64,000 bases of DNA from Cynocephalus volans (lineage: Eukaryota > Chordata > Mammalia > Dermoptera > Cynocephalidae): assembly GCF_027409185.1 (NCBI RefSeq), contig NC_084474.1, positions 90,201,005 to 90,265,004 of the forward strand, read 5' to 3'. The translations under genes were made by a program, and so were the position numbers. Position 1 is the stretch's first letter, and every line of letters starts with the position of its first letter. Below, piece after piece: positions 1 to 11,931 of this stretch. The notes beneath the pieces were generated by a model. The model was not told the origin of the DNA and made no database searches. It worked only from the letters and a program-made list of their open reading frames with translations.

Positions 1-1329
1 GATGCACTTTGACAGCTAGGATGGTAGATACAAGGAATACTGTATGTAGGAGAAAACAAAAACAGAAGCCAGACCAAGTATCGAATGAGTTCCCAATGCA
101 AAGGAATTAGGAAGGGAAGGCTGGCCTTGGCATAAGGCAGTGTAAAAGAAACTTACAAACTTTTAAAAAATATGACAAATTTCCATTTGGTCACTGAGAT
201 GAAGAACAGAGAAAACCCAGCATATAAACAGGAAATTGCAGATTATCTTGAAAAGTGTTTCACCATCACTTATATAGAGGTACTAAAGCCAAGAGTCAGA
301 CCACATTTGGGAGACCAATGCAGACTAGTGAGAAAGAAGTTTAACAACAGATACCAAAAGAGTGTCTGAACCAAGGACCCTATCGGGATAATGGGGCTGC
401 TTGTAGTTCCGCTGGCTTTTAAGAAGACTTCCTATAGGCCCACTGGAGAAAATGCTAATTTTATAACTACTTTATCAAGTTATTGAACACACTTGTTAGA
501 GAACCTTCCTTCTGCACATGACATAACTTGATTTGGGGGATAAAGTAGTTAGTAAACATGGACGTGGTACTTGTGGAACTTACAGGGTAGAAGAGAAAAC
601 TGCCTCATCAAAACCATCACACAAAGTTATCTTCTTGGCACTGTGCTGCATATTATGAGGGAGCCAGTTGCAGCTTCATGGAAGCTTGTCAGCTGGGGGG
701 ACCAGAATGATTCAGAAGAATCAGGAGGACTTCTTTGAGGATCTAATTTGAAGCCAAGGTCTCAATGTTAGGAAAGACTTGAGAAATCAAATATCCTGTG
801 GCTATGAGAATCATGGACAAATTGACTGAAGAATAAGGAAGTTGGACATGTTTGTTGGGGAGTGGTCAGTGATACAGCTGGGAAGTAGGTAGCATCCAGG
901 TCACAGGGGCCTTGTGGGCGGGATCAAACTTTTTTTTTATCTATCTGGGAATTTGTATTATGCACTTTATGTTTTTCTAGTATCATCTGACCAAAGTATA
1001 TATAATGAACTCACAGGTTCAAGAGGGCTTGACAGATAGACCATTTCAGAGGATCAGGCAACACCAAAGAGAGATGATAAAAGCTTGGTTTTGAGTGTAA
1101 GCAATAAATATAGAGAAAATTAAAAAGCAAAGTAGGAATTAATTGATTGGAAATGGGGTCAGAGAGACAAAGAGTTATCAAGAATCACATCCTGGTTTCT
1201 GACTTGTATGACTAAAGGTTGTTGGTACATCTTAATTGTAGCCAATTTTCAAAGTATGGAAGATTATAAAGACAAAAATTAACCTCACTCAGTTCCACTA
1301 GATTAGCACCAATACCTTTCTCTTGTCAT
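1..1329. other. Non-coding stretch, degenerate old repeat
   Basis: No gene is visible. From about 690 to 1230 the wording (a drawn-out G/A-rich strand with phrases such as 'gttggacatgttt' and 'cctggtttctgacttg') recalls a common ancient mammalian interspersed repeat, but the match is too worn to assign a family. The 65-codon frame near 172-369 has no recognisable motif and is treated as chance. Confidence 0.4.
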
Positions 1330-1735
1330 AAATATGTATTATTTTATATAAGTAAGGTCTTATTGTAAATATGATTTATATACTTGCTTTTGACTTATAT
1401 GATTTTCAAATATTATAAAGAATACAATGAAGTCAGTATTTTAATGGCTTATATTATCTTATGAAAATATCATAATTTATAGGAATAGTTACTTGTTGGT
1501 AGGCATTTTTGGTTACTTCCCAAAATTTTACTTTTATAAATAATGTTACCGTAAACACTCTTGCTTATGCTCTCTGTAAACATCTCTGAATATTTCCTTT
1601 TAGTTAAATTGGAAGATAAATTATTGGGCTAAAGGCATTTACTTTATTTATAGCTCTTTCAATATTGCAGAGTTGTCCTCCAGAAGTTTTTTTTCCAAGT
1701 TGCAGATTCTCCAGCAATGTACAAGACTGGACATT
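1330..1735 (-). repeat. L1M-type LINE fragment, antisense
   Basis: The stretch around 1600-1725 (a 'gggctaaaggcattt' phrase, then 'gttgtcctccagaag', then 'ctccagcaatgtac') matches a segment I recall from old L1M LINEs: a sentence about a site in which non-matched lipids are absent in the plus reading and ORF-free 3' sequence. The orientation is inferred. The copy is heavily diverged and AT-rich, and its ends are approximate. Confidence 0.4.
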
Positions 1736-2626
1736 ACGATCTGGTCATCAACACAGGCTTTAGTTTTTGAAATATTCTTTACAAATATTTAAGCTCATTG
1801 TGGGAAGTGTGTCCATCGGTCAGGGTTTCAGTTTCCAGGAAGGGAGACTCTCAAGCCCATCTTATGCCAGATATCTGCTCCTCTCCTGTTATCCATGGAC
1901 AGTATTCCCAGACACGACTGTGATATTCACTTCTTTAGGTGGAAAAAGCTTTCTGAGGAAAAAATGTTGAACTGGACAGAAAACCCTACGAACAACTAAA
2001 ACAGTCCGTGATGGTAAGTAACCAACTACAAACTACCAAGATATTTTGTGTACCAAGATACCAAAACCTTTGTGTACCCCACAGTAGAGGAGAAATAAAT
2101 ATAGATTGTTGGAAAATGCTGTTTTCTATTGTTATTAAAAGCTATATGGGATTTAAACAATATAAAAATTCCAAGTATGACATTTTCTGACGAAGTCATT
2201 CTTTTTTTTTTTTTTTTTTTTTTCTACTAAGGAAAATGCATTCTGTTTATGACCTGGATTATTTTTATTTTTCTTTTTTCTTCTATTGTCATTATGGTTC
2301 AAAAAATATTCTATTTGATGGCAACTCCTACTTTATTTGGATTTACAAGTAAAGGAACCTTAATGTTTTCCTGTCCCAAAACCTAAATGGTTTCATTAAT
2401 TTGACATTTACCACTATCTTATATATTCTCAGACGGAGGATTTAGAAAAGAATTAGTTTGAGGTTGCCAAGATATCCTTCAAGGTGGCCTTTTTAAAAAT
2501 TATTCTTGCATGTCCTCACGCTTCTTTTCCCCAGTAAGCTCTTCCTGCCTCTCCTCACATCTGCTAAGTACCTATGGAGAGTACTTCCTAGATTCTGAGT
2601 TAATCCCTGAGCTAAACTGGTCTGCC
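1736..2626. other. Unique AT-rich sequence with a T run
   Basis: Nothing gene-like is seen. A 22-base T run occupies 2202-2223 and could be the tail of an antisense retroposed insert, but no source element is recognisable beside it. The short open frames at 1767-1970 and 2008-2190 have no family features. Confidence 0.4.
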
Positions 2627-3087
2627 TGTATTAGCTTCCTGTTGCTGCAGTAACAAATTACCACAAATACAATGGCTTAAAACAACACAAATTTTTTATC
2701 TTACCGTTTTGGAGATCAGAATTCTGAAATGGATCTTATGGGGCTAAAATCAGCGTGTTGGCACGACTGTGTTCCTTCTAGAGTCTCCAGGGGAGAATCT
2801 GTCCTTTGTCTTTTCCAAGTTCTAGAGTTTTCCAACATCCCATCACTCCAACCTCACCTTCCACTGTCGTTTGTGTCTGACACTGACCATCCTGCACCTC
2901 CCTCTATAAAGACCTTTGTGATTCTATTAGATGCAATCTAGGGTAATTCAGGGTTATCTCCCCATCTCAAGATATTTAACTTAACCACATCTGCAAAGTC
3001 CCTTTTGAACTGTAAGGTAACATATTCATAGATTCTAGAGATAGGAGGTGAACCTCTTTGGGAGGAAACATTATTCCACCTTTCACA
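2627..3087 (-). mobile_element. MLT1-type solo LTR (ERVL-MaLR), antisense
   Basis: The plus strand starts TGTATTAGCTTCCTGTTGC and carries the phrases 'taacaaattaccacaaat', 'ggcttaaaacaacac' and 'atctccccatctcaag'. These are the reverse complement of MLT1-class LTR sequence. The element ends in CA and is flanked by a perfect 5-bp direct repeat, CTGCC, at 2622-2626 and 3088-3092. Five-base duplications are usual for ERVL/MaLR. No internal retroviral sequence flanks it, so it is a solo LTR. The MLT1 subfamily is not determined. Confidence 0.85.
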
Positions 3088-4554
3088 CTGCCAACGTACC
3101 GAGCAGCCAACACCAAAAAGCAGGGGGTAGATCCCCTAGGTATGACCACCCTCCACCGGGTTTTGTAGTTACTTTTGCTTTAATTGAGATTTAGTATATC
3201 CTTGTCTTTGGGCATTTTGAGAACCTCTCATACTTTATAAATTATTTTTCACATCCTCAAATTATGCTAAAACTTACAACAACCCTCTTCTGGATTGAGG
3301 CAAATGTTATTTCTTTAAAGTTGGGAAAATGGATTCAGAAAAATTAAGTAACCAGCTCAAAGAAACACTGCTAATAACTGTAATAGGAAATTAGTTAATA
3401 ATCTCAATTTACTCCTCCAGTTCAAATCAAGTATTTATCTCTTTAAACATTTCTGCCTAAATTCTTCTTTATTAGAAATGTGGTTATGTTTGTGTGTGTG
3501 TTGGGGGTGGGTTCAATTCTGAATTTATCCATTTCCAAATATGAAGAAACAGTATAAAAACACATGCTTTTGTCTTTAGTTGCTATCATATGTATAAGAA
3601 TAGTACACATATTTTTTTTTTTCTAAACACAGGCAATGTTAAATTTTCATTGAATGCATATTTCTATAAAGTGCTGTGGAGCTCAAATAGTGCTGACATC
3701 CAACCTGAAGTGAACAATATTTTAAACAATACCTATTTCTGATTAATGCTGACTTATCCCATCTCAATTTGTCTCCACCTTACTTTGGAAATCTTCTTTG
3801 CTGTCAGCTACTTCTCTAGCTATTCTAGATATTTAGACCTCTGCGTTAGTGCTATTGACTTGGTGTTCTGGTTCCCAGAATCTGATGCTTTCACAGAAAT
3901 GTAAGAAGCCAAATCCTAGAAGGCGGGTATTGCTTCCTGGTACCCATTCTGCCATGCAGATAAATATCAGGAAATGAGTCAAACGTATTTTATGATTCCA
4001 GCTAATTAGAATTATAACAAGTATACCTGCCCAAGTGACCATTTACAGTTTATATAGGGCTGGCACTAGGCTGATTGTCTTGACAACACAGTCACCATGG
4101 ACCAAAAAGCATCCATGCTGTATTACTATTCTGGGTTAACTGAATTCAGTGTTAATGTCTGTTCACCCTCCAGGCTGCAACCATTGGCAAGTTTCTAAAA
4201 TTCATTTTTCTGTCATCTCAGCTATCATCATGTTTCTACAGGTATTGATTGGAGATGGGCTAGCTTGCTGTCATATTCCTTTCAAATGTAACTTGATATT
4301 CATTTTATGTCAGGGTCAGCTTGGTATATTTGCAAGAATGCTCATTTTGAAACGAGATAAGATAATTCACATCTGATCTCACCACTAACTAGAAGCCTTT
4401 CCTTCTACTCTTCACTGTCTTCCTAAGCCTCAGATATTTTAATGTATCAGATAAGAAAAAATGACATCTACCCTCCCTATTTTAACAAGTATATTGTATA
4501 AATCAAAAAGATTTATGTGCCAGTCATTTATGCCCATAGGGTCTTACCTATGTA
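3088..4554. other. Unique non-coding sequence
   Basis: There is no recognisable gene or well-preserved repeat. Small poly-T runs near 3611-3622 and a short GT-rich patch near 3490 are the only low-complexity features. Short open frames on both strands near 3833-4376 lack recognisable domains. Confidence 0.35.
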
Positions 4555-4700
4555 AAAGGCTGGTGCTTTAGAGGAAAGAATAACCAGGAAACAGAAATCT
4601 GGTTTTAGGATTTGTTCTGTAACAATTTAGGGTATGTCCTTGGGCACATCCCTTGGGCTCTATCTTACACATAAAAAGAAAAGGAAATATTTAATAATCT
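4555..4700 (+). repeat. MIR-like SINE fragment
   Basis: The order of landmarks fits the sense strand of MIR. A 'ggttttaggatttgttctgt' sector is followed by a 'tccttgggcacatccc' sector equivalent to the MIR core 'ccttgggcaagt', then a 'ctatcttacacataaa' sector equivalent to 'cctcatctgtaaa'. It is strongly diverged and the ends are approximate. Confidence 0.5.
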
Positions 4701-5339
4701 TAAGAGTAGTTTTCAGCTCCAAACTCTAGTTTTCTAATATATATGTTACTATTTTTTGTTAATGTAAGTTATCTAGTAACACTACCACCATTTTTTCTGT
4801 AAATGACTATTTTCCAATTATTTCACACCTTCAATGCACATACGTTTTATCTATTTTCTTTGAACATATTTTCTCATGAGAAATCACACTTTATAAGCAT
4901 CTCTTTATTTGTCAAAATCTATTCAATCCATTTCTATTATTTTTCTCCCATTATAATCATAACCCTTGCAAATTAAATAACACTGGCACATTTAATTTAG
5001 TAGGCATCTGCTTTATTCTTAGTGATAAGCTACACAAAAGGAAGTAGCGTACATGAGATTTCAGAGTGAGAGTAAATAGCATATTAATGCAATTCACGAA
5101 TTATACTAAATTGTAAGATGTAGCAAGCAACAGAGTGAATAGAGACATATACAAGTGGATTTTGAAGGGTTAGAAACTAGGGCAAATAATGGCAAAATTG
5201 GATTGGATTAAAAACAAATTCACTAAGGAACAAGTGTTCTAAGAATACTCACTGTAGTGTAAGATAGGGTGAATGGGTGGGGTAAAGAAGTACAGTAATT
5301 GCCTGTAAATATATTAAACAATATATTTCTCTCTTTATA
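4701..5339. other. Unique AT-rich sequence
   Basis: Nothing is recognised in this stretch apart from its AT richness. There is no gene, tandem repeat or clear transposon. Confidence 0.35.
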
Positions 5340-5500
5340 TGTAGAAAATTCATTTACTAGCATATTGAGCAATCAGCCATTGTGCACCCATCCTATGCCT
5401 AGCATTATGACTACTCTATGTTCTGGAAGTAAGAATTAATTAGAACATGACCCTTCTTTTCCTAAGAAACTCACGGTCTAGAGAGACTGTTGACTAGGGG
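5340..5500 (-). repeat. L2-like LINE 3' fragment, antisense
   Basis: The phrases 'ttgtgcacccatcctatgcctagcatt', 'atgttctggaagtaag' and 'aactcacggtctagag' follow the order of the widespread ancient repeat whose plus wording is 'cctactatgtgccaggcact ... gggatac ... gagcttacattctag'. The family call (L2 or a related ancient LINE) is from memory. Confidence 0.5.
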
Positions 5501-6084
5501 CACGCCAATTATGGTATGAGGGTGCTTCAAAATGTTAATGAAAAAATGGAATTGAAAGATAATGCAAATCTTCCTATGAACTTTTTGAAGTCCCTTCATA
5601 CTGGGTGGTGAAGGCAAAAACAGAGTACCTGCAACATACAGTAGAAACATGGCCAAAGAAGTGAATGCTTAGTATTCAGGTCATCCTGGTAACTTGAGTT
5701 GACGCTTTCCAGATAAACAACTTCTACAAAAAGGAAGAAAACATTTCAGAAGGAACAAACACCAGGAGCCAGCCCAATATGCTCCCGTTCTTATCCCAAT
5801 CCTATTCCCCACTCCCACCTTTTTAACTCTCATATAATAAATAAGTGCAAATAAAATGTATCACAGTTTCTGAATCAACAGTATTTATCTCTCCATGGAC
5901 TAACCATCTTGTTTTGAGAACCTCCTTATTACCATTTGTTTGGAAAGCTCTACTTTTTGTCTTAAATTTCAGGCATGGCCACAGCATAAATTCCTCAGAG
6001 AAGCTGCAACTTTCCATCTCCACCGTCACATCCAAAAGTCGAGTGGTTTAGGTTTGTCTCCTTTCTGCTCTGATACTATCCCAA
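5501..6084. other. Unique non-coding sequence
   Basis: No gene or clear repeat is seen. Overlapping open frames on both strands at about 5823-6051 are short, and neither has recognisable protein features. Confidence 0.35.
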
Positions 6085-6270
6085 CCTCTCATACTTGCTC
6101 ACTATGGTAAAAAATTATGTCCATTTCTGTATTTACTACTAATTTGTGAGGTTTGTAAGTGCAGAGCCTAGAATTTATTTACAATGCATTTTGATGTATG
6201 TAGCCTCAAACATAACCTCTGGTAGGATCTCAATCAATGTTCATTGAATAAGTGAGTGAAGGGTAGGTGT
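6085..6270 (+). repeat. L2-like LINE 3' end
   Basis: The segment ends with 'ggatctcaatcaatgttcattgaataagtgagtgaa'-type wording. This corresponds to the L2 3' terminus 'gcgctcaataaatatttgttgaatgaatga', preceded by a worn copy of the 'agactgtgagctccttgagggcag' sector. Boundaries are approximate. Confidence 0.55.
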
Positions 6271-6389
6271 ATTCCTTCTAGCAAAAACTAGAGATTATTT
6301 GGAAGGATTCTGGGACAGAAACATGGTTTAGTGCCTTCGTGCTAGGCAGAGCATATGTTTACGAGGGTACGTGTTAATCATGTATAACT

Positions 6390-6570
6390 GGGACCCAGTT
6401 CTGCCATTCACAAACCATTTAACTAGGCTGTTCACTTTACATCACTATCAAAAATAAAGGGGGACAGTCCCTCAGAATTTAGTTAAAGACTAAATAGGAT
6501 ACAGTATTTTAAAATGTCTAGCACAATGCCTCATATGTTATAGGTAGTCTATACATTTAATTTCCTTACT
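6390..6570 (+). repeat. MIR fragment
   Basis: It shows the MIR sense-strand order: an 'agttctgccattcacaaacc' sector, a 'ctgttcactttacatcactatcaaaaat' sector in place of 'cctcatctgtaaaat', and a 'tctagcacaatgcctcatatg' sector in place of 'cttagcacagtgcctggcacat'. Confidence 0.55.
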
Positions 6571-7479
6571 TCTTAATCTTGAACCCCAAAAGACCAGGCT
6601 TCTGAGGTACCATGTTCAGGTAACTGAGCACATGTTTCTTTATAGAAACTATGTGGAAGTAGTCTAGGAAGTGTTAAGAAAGAATAGCAAAACAGGAAGG
6701 TAGGATTCTGTGAGCAGATTGTAAAGTTCAAGAACAAACAGATACTCAGATATGGTAGGATGAGAAACCTGCTGTCTGGGAAATTGAATGAGTAACTATC
6801 ATTTGTATTTTATGTCATAATACCATGTTTTGTTCTCCCAGAATTTCTTTCTGAAAATGTTATGTCTTAACTGCTGTAAGTACAACAGAAGGAAGGATCT
6901 CAGTGTCCACCCACAGGGAGAGGTTATCAACCTTCTTTTCAACTCATATATGAAGGAAGCTGAATATGAGAGCACCCAAGAGAAAGAAGTTTTTGGTGGG
7001 GTGGCATCAAAATCCAGTTCATTTAGTCAGTTTTCTTCAGCTATGAAGAAATTCACTTTTCAGAGCATGTATGTGGAGTTGGAATTGGACCTGTTTTTAT
7101 TTAATTTCTAGCAGGATAAGAAAACAGCACCTAACAGTTCCTGTTGTATAACAAGTAAATTCAATTTAGAAATTTTAAAAAATGAATGCATTGTGTAGAG
7201 CTATTCAAATGGATTCAGTATCCCCACTTAGGAAGTGTATGATTAAAAGAATAAAAATAACATATATTATGGCTTCCTTTATTTTATTAAGACTGTTTTA
7301 TGGGAAAAGGCATTAGCTATTCATCTATGAGTGATAGATGTCTAATAAACTGGATTAGGGTTATTATTAAGGCTTCATTAAGTCAAGTAATTTCAATCAT
7401 TCATTTATGCTCTCTTTAAACTCAGCATACTAATTAAACTAAAGGAGGGTTAATATCTAAAAACTCATCTGGCTTTGAG
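6571..7479. other. Unique non-coding sequence
   Basis: No gene or transposon is recognised. The 93-codon frame at 6830-7111 has ordinary composition and no motif I know. It could be chance, as expected for AT-rich DNA. Confidence 0.35.
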
Positions 7480-7660
7480 GCCCAGCTCAAACTCCACCTC
7501 CTCTAAGAAGTCTTCCCTCTCTCCTTCAACCTCTCCAGACTGGGTCAGTCCCTCTATTATTTCCTCCCATCCCTTACCCAAGGGACTTCACATACTCTAG
7601 AAAGATATTAGAAGTGCTATCTTAGGAGAAATTCCTAAAATATTAGTGGATTTTAGATTT
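7480..7660 (+). repeat. L2-like LINE fragment
   Basis: The 'gaggcccagctcaaactccacctcctctaagaagtcttccctct' region is the hallmark of L2 near its 3' end ('cagctcaaatgtcacctcctccaggaagccttccctga'). It is followed by a weaker match to the next segment. Confidence 0.65.
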
Positions 7661-7700
7661 CTTCTGTATATGAAAGAGTATGATGGTCTGGATTTATACT

Positions 7701-8076
7701 TGTCAAGCTAGGGCTGGGGTTCACAGACCCCTCTAGCCCGTTGTACAAACTGGGTCACAAACGCTTCACACACAGGTTTACGAGCCAGGCAATAGGAAAA
7801 GGTCCTGGCAGCCATGGGTAAAAAGTTAATAGGCTTTATTCAGAGCTAGAAGCAGCCAGCCTAGTGGCCTCCTGGAGCATCCCAAGAAGCACCGTGTATC
7901 AGAGCCATTAGTCCTTTATACTTAAGTCCATAACCCAGGACACCTGGGTGCCCATGTACAATTACATTAGACAATAACCAAGGAACACCTGGGCGCATGT
8001 GCATATTTATATCAAATGCTTGGCAAGATTCTGAACATCTGAGGGGCCTTGCCCATTTTATTGTATTTTCCCAACA
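7701..8076 (-). mobile_element. Solo LTR of an ERV, antisense, 5-bp TSD
   Basis: This 376-bp element begins TGTCAAGCT and ends CCCAACA on the plus strand. On its own strand it therefore runs from TGTTGGG to TTGACA, the canonical TG...CA ends. A perfect 5-bp duplication, ATACT, flanks it at 7696-7700 and 8077-8081. Read on the minus strand it has a TATAAAG box (7914-7920) and, about 75 bases on, an AATAAA polyadenylation signal (7835-7840), with about 130 bases of U5 after it. No gag, pol or env flanks it, so it arose by LTR-LTR recombination. The intact ends suggest it is younger than the MLT1 copies. The ERV family is not identified, and it is unlike the LTRs at 32 and 40 kb. Confidence 0.82.
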
Positions 8077-8081
8077 ATACT

Positions 8082-9014
8082 CCTGTCAAATACACCACAA
8101 AATAAGACTCAATACAAGAAATAAACTTTTGTTTTTTTGACATTGGACAATGGGCAGAACAAGATTGTGATGTCTGAAAAAGGAAACGAGTAGAGGGCCC
8201 AACAAGCATCCTGGCACCCTGACATTCTGCCTGGAGAGGTAATCCACAAACTTCAGCACAGAAGGAAAACCCAACCAGACTCTAGCCGCCTTGTTGAGTT
8301 GAAGGCAAAGATGAAAGCTTGGGAAGAACAGGATAGCTAGAGCCTGTGGATTCTGTAAAGACCTCCTAAGTCTTTGAACACCAGCCTGTGCTGTGCAGAG
8401 TGAGAGAAACCCCACAATGATGAACAAGTTAAAAGAAAGGAACAATTATCAGATAACAACCATTTAGTACTTGATTACACACTTGATATGGAATGCAGGG
8501 AATTGAGCAATCCCCAGTGTTCACACTGGACTAGGAATTATTAGAATTCCTTCCAGCTAGAATGGAGAGACCTTGTTGAATCCATGGGATTTTCAATAGA
8601 GGGCCCAGAGGGACCTAAGAAGTGGAACTCACAAAGCTCTAGAATAAAGGCTAATCTTTATCTGCTCTAAAAGAGTTTAATGGCAAAACTCAGAAGAATC
8701 AAACAAATACAGAAGTGAATCAACTTCCTGCCAGCAAAAGTCTAACACTCTTTAAAGGAATGTGACAGAGTGCTTCACAAGGTAAAATGTACAATGTCCT
8801 ACATCCAATTGAAAGTTGCTAGACAGTCAAAAAAATTAGGAAAATGTGACCTAGAAAGCAGAGATAATGGGATTTGCAGAAAACATGAACAAAATGAGGA
8901 GAAACATGAAAACTATTTTTTTTTTTAATACCAAATTTAACTTCTAAAGGTGGGAAACACTATTTTTAACAGCAATGACAACTACTATCACTTATAGTTT
9001 GCCATTTTCCACTG
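8082..9014. other. Unassigned non-coding sequence
   Basis: No gene is recognised. The 119-codon minus-strand frame at 8086-8445 starts next to the solo LTR and has hydrophobic stretches but no known motif. It is most likely chance. An 11-base T run lies at about 8915-8925. Confidence 0.35.
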
Positions 9015-9230
9015 ATTCACCCAGAGGCTGGGCTCTGGCATCAGATGTCTGACTTTGAGTACTGAATCTTCCACTTGGTGATCGTGTGACCTTGACCAAG
9101 AAACTTGGTATCTCTGCTTTCAAATCTCTCATACATAAATTAGAGATAAAATGGTAAGTATCACATATGTTTATTGTAAAGTTAAGTAAGAAAACACATG
9201 CAAAATTCTTTGAAGAGTGATCACATGATT
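9015..9230 (+). repeat. MIR element
   Basis: A good sense-strand MIR is visible. 'gggctctggcatcagatgtctgac' is followed by 'cttccacttggtgatcgtgtgaccttgaccaag' (the conserved MIR core), then 'tctctcatacataaattagagataaaatgg' in place of 'cctcatctgtaaaatggggataat', and a worn tail. Confidence 0.75.
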
Positions 9231-10559
9231 AAGTAAGCACCTGATGCTTGGAGTTTTAATTACCGAGATGGAAGCAAGGCTTAGAGGCCATACTATTGGC
9301 TTATATCCAGGGAAGCAGACCTAATCAAGGGCAGAGGTCAGACTTACACACTTACATACACCGATAGAGTAAGAAGTTACATCTCCTCATCCTGTGCCTT
9401 GACCTTTCTTTGGTCTTAGGTTGTTGAATTGGGTGTTTTGTTTTGCCAGATTCTCCAAAGATACCCTTTCTTATCAGCCTCTTCATTTTGACAGTTCAAT
9501 TTCAAACATTTGATGAATGATTTTATCGAAATTTAACCTTCACGTTTGCTTTCTTTGGATACAGGGTTTACATCTTACAGCAAGTGTGGGAAGCTGTGTC
9601 CTGCCCTGTCTCAGACTTTTACCCAATTCAGCTCTGGCTTTTTTAACTCAAACAAGACAGAGTTGTCAGAGGAAGCAAATATGGTTCACAGGCGTACTGT
9701 CTCTGGGAATACTTCAAATACCATGGCAAAAAATACAATATTTTCATTTAATTATGTAATTAAAATGGAATAAAGAAAGTGCTAGGAACCCTCGGAGATG
9801 CTTTCTTAAGAACAAGCTGACTCATAGCTGTTTAGTCCTGTGAAACAGGAGTGTGAGACACCTAACCAGTTTCCACAAGCCAACTGCACCCGCGGTAGAG
9901 CGGACATGGAGTAGACTCAACCTTAACCTTCTCTCTCCCCTGAGGAAAGGACAGCGGCTACTGCTCAGAGATGGAGTCACCTGAGCACCACTGTGAGACG
10001 AACTCTGTCAAGTCCTCTGAGCCAGTTTGGGGTCATTCCTTCTTGATTCTCTCTGGACACATTTTCCTATGACTCGTCCAAACACCAAGAAGCTTGTGAT
10101 TGGCCTTTGGGTTAGAAGAATTTAATGAACTGTGTAAGGATCAGGAACTTGTACTGAGGAAGGCTGGTAATGTTAATGGTCTTCTCAATTTTTGGTAAAC
10201 TTTTTACATCCTTAAAGAACAGATCCAACTACATCATCTGAGCTTCCAAAGTCCTTTCTTGAATAAAAATGCATAGAACTATAGCTTTTTCCTAGAAACA
10301 CCCTTACATGAGAGATTCTCCTGCTACACTATCTTCACCTCCCACTCTGGTGTTTCAACCTTTCTAAATCAGTTTACCTTTCTTCATGTAGATGGTGGTA
10401 AAGGAAAGCTTCCTTCGGCCTAGTCCCCATTTTTCCTACGGCCATCAGCTTTTCAAGGAAATTGACAAGTGTTTTCTAATTCACAGAACCTATTAAGTGC
10501 AGTGAAACTCGGGATACATCTTTAATAAACCTTTAAATCCAAAAACAAAGGAAAAGTTC
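9231..10559. other. Unique non-coding sequence with a GC-richer patch
   Basis: No transposon is recognised. Bases 9780-10080 are noticeably richer in G+C than their surroundings and contain 'cacccgcggtagagcgg', one of the few CpG-bearing spots in the window. There is no reading frame or splice pattern that I can defend. It could be a worn retroposed fragment or unique sequence. The two overlapping open frames at 9517-9773 have no recognisable domain. Confidence 0.35.
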
Positions 10560-11115
10560 ACAGCATTCCATTTTGTCAGTCCTCTTCTTTAACCCTCCAA
10601 TGAGTTCCTGTTAAATCAGAACATATTTCCTAGCACCTCTTGCTGTGACCTGTAAGCTCTGCCTCAAGCTTCTCTTTCCTACATTTGAATCATTTTTTTT
10701 TTTTTTCTGCACGTCAACATGATAGCTTTCCTATACCTTTGTCAGATCTCCAAAAATGCTAGTCTTTCCTGCTTCAAAGTATTCTATTTCTGCCTGAAAT
10801 CCTCACCTCATGCTCCTCATATGACAGACTTATTTTTCGGGTGTCAGATTCAATGTCAGATGGGCTTCCCTTAACAACACTGTATAGAGGGGTGGTTCCC
10901 CATCCCGCCCACGCCACATGCTTTGCTTTAAATCACTACATGCACTTCATTGCATTCATCACAATTTATACTTGTTCCGTGTGTGAGTCTTGTTAATTTC
11001 CTGCTTTTCACACTAAATGTGAACTCCATGGTGAGAAGAAATGTCAATTGTTTTTAACCAGTGCCTCGATAGCTTCTGGCACAGAAGAGGATCTCAGCAA
11101 CATTCATTGCAGGGT
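10560..11115 (+). repeat. L2-like LINE 3' end
   Basis: This is a long worn L2-type segment in sense orientation. Landmarks include 'acctgtaagctctgcctcaagcttctctttcct', 'actacatgcacttcattgcattcatcacaatttatacttg', 'gtgaactccatggtgagaag' and the terminal 'agcttctggcacagaagaggatctcagcaacattcattgc'. An insertion-like T run sits at 10690-10706. The order matches recalled L2 3' sequence. Confidence 0.6.
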
Positions 11116-11168
11116 CTCAAAATATAAGCTCCAGAGGAATGCACAGGCTTTGTTAAAACATAGATACT
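11116..11168 (+). repeat. Possible MER5-type hAT MITE fragment
   Basis: The words 'gggtctcaaaatataagctccagaggaatgcacaggctttgttaaaacatagat' resemble part of the MER5 consensus ('ctggagggcttgttaaaacacagatt'). Only about 50 bases can be aligned, so this is a weak call. Confidence 0.3.
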
Positions 11169-11576
11169 TTATAACTTGTAGTGTTGTGGGGTATTCAATG
11201 AAGGGTAGCAATTAGTGTTCTTAATTTTGTTTCCCCCAGTTCTTTTAGAACTAGAACTATTAGAATTGTACTTATTTCATACAATAAATGGGTAAAAAAT
11301 CTGAAATGTGATTAAATTAAAATAATAGACTTTGATATAGGAAATATGATTTGTGTGCTTCACAAACCACAGAAATATCAGGTTGTAGAGAATAGTGTGG
11401 TCTTGGGTAAATCCAAATAAAATGTCACCTAATCTCATTCCATGTAGAGCAATTGAGAATAATGTTGACCAATGCATTGTTTTGATACTCAATGTAATGA
11501 TGGTCATGTGACTGCCTACCAAACTGAAAAGCATTAATCAGAAGCAATACATCCTTGTTTTTAAATAAAACAAAGA
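11169..11576. other. Unique non-coding sequence
   Basis: No repeat or gene is recognised. Overlapping minus-strand frames at 11277-11607 have no known motif. Confidence 0.35.
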
Positions 11577-11931
11577 TGCTGTGATGTGAATGCCTGTGTC
11601 CTCCCAAAATTTATATGCTCAGTTTCTAACACCCAAGGTGATGGTATTAGGAGATAGGGCCTTGGGGAGGTGATTAAGTCATAAAGGCAGAGCCCTTATA
11701 AATGGGATTTTAAAAGAGACCCGAGAGAGACTCCACACCCCCTCCACCATGTGAGGTTTCCGTGAGAAGACAGCCATCTGCGAGGAAGCAGGCCTTCACC
11801 AGAAACGGAATCTGCTGGCACCATGATCTTGGACAGTTCCCAACCTTCTCAACTGTAAGAAATACATGCTTGTCGTTTGAGTCACTGAGTTTCTGGTATC
11901 TTTGTTATGACAGCCCAAACAGACTAAGACA
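11577..11931 (+). mobile_element. MLT1-type solo LTR, sense
   Basis: It runs from TGCTGTGATGTGAATGCC to CAGACTAAGACA. The internal MLT1 landmarks are in order: 'gatggtattaggagatagggccttggggaggtgattaagtcat', 'agcccttataaatggga', 'gagaagacagccatctgcgaggaagcaggcc' and 'cagcccaaacagactaag'. It lies opposite in orientation to the copy at 2627. No perfect flanking duplication remains. The open frames crossing it come from the LTR and are not genes. Confidence 0.85.
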
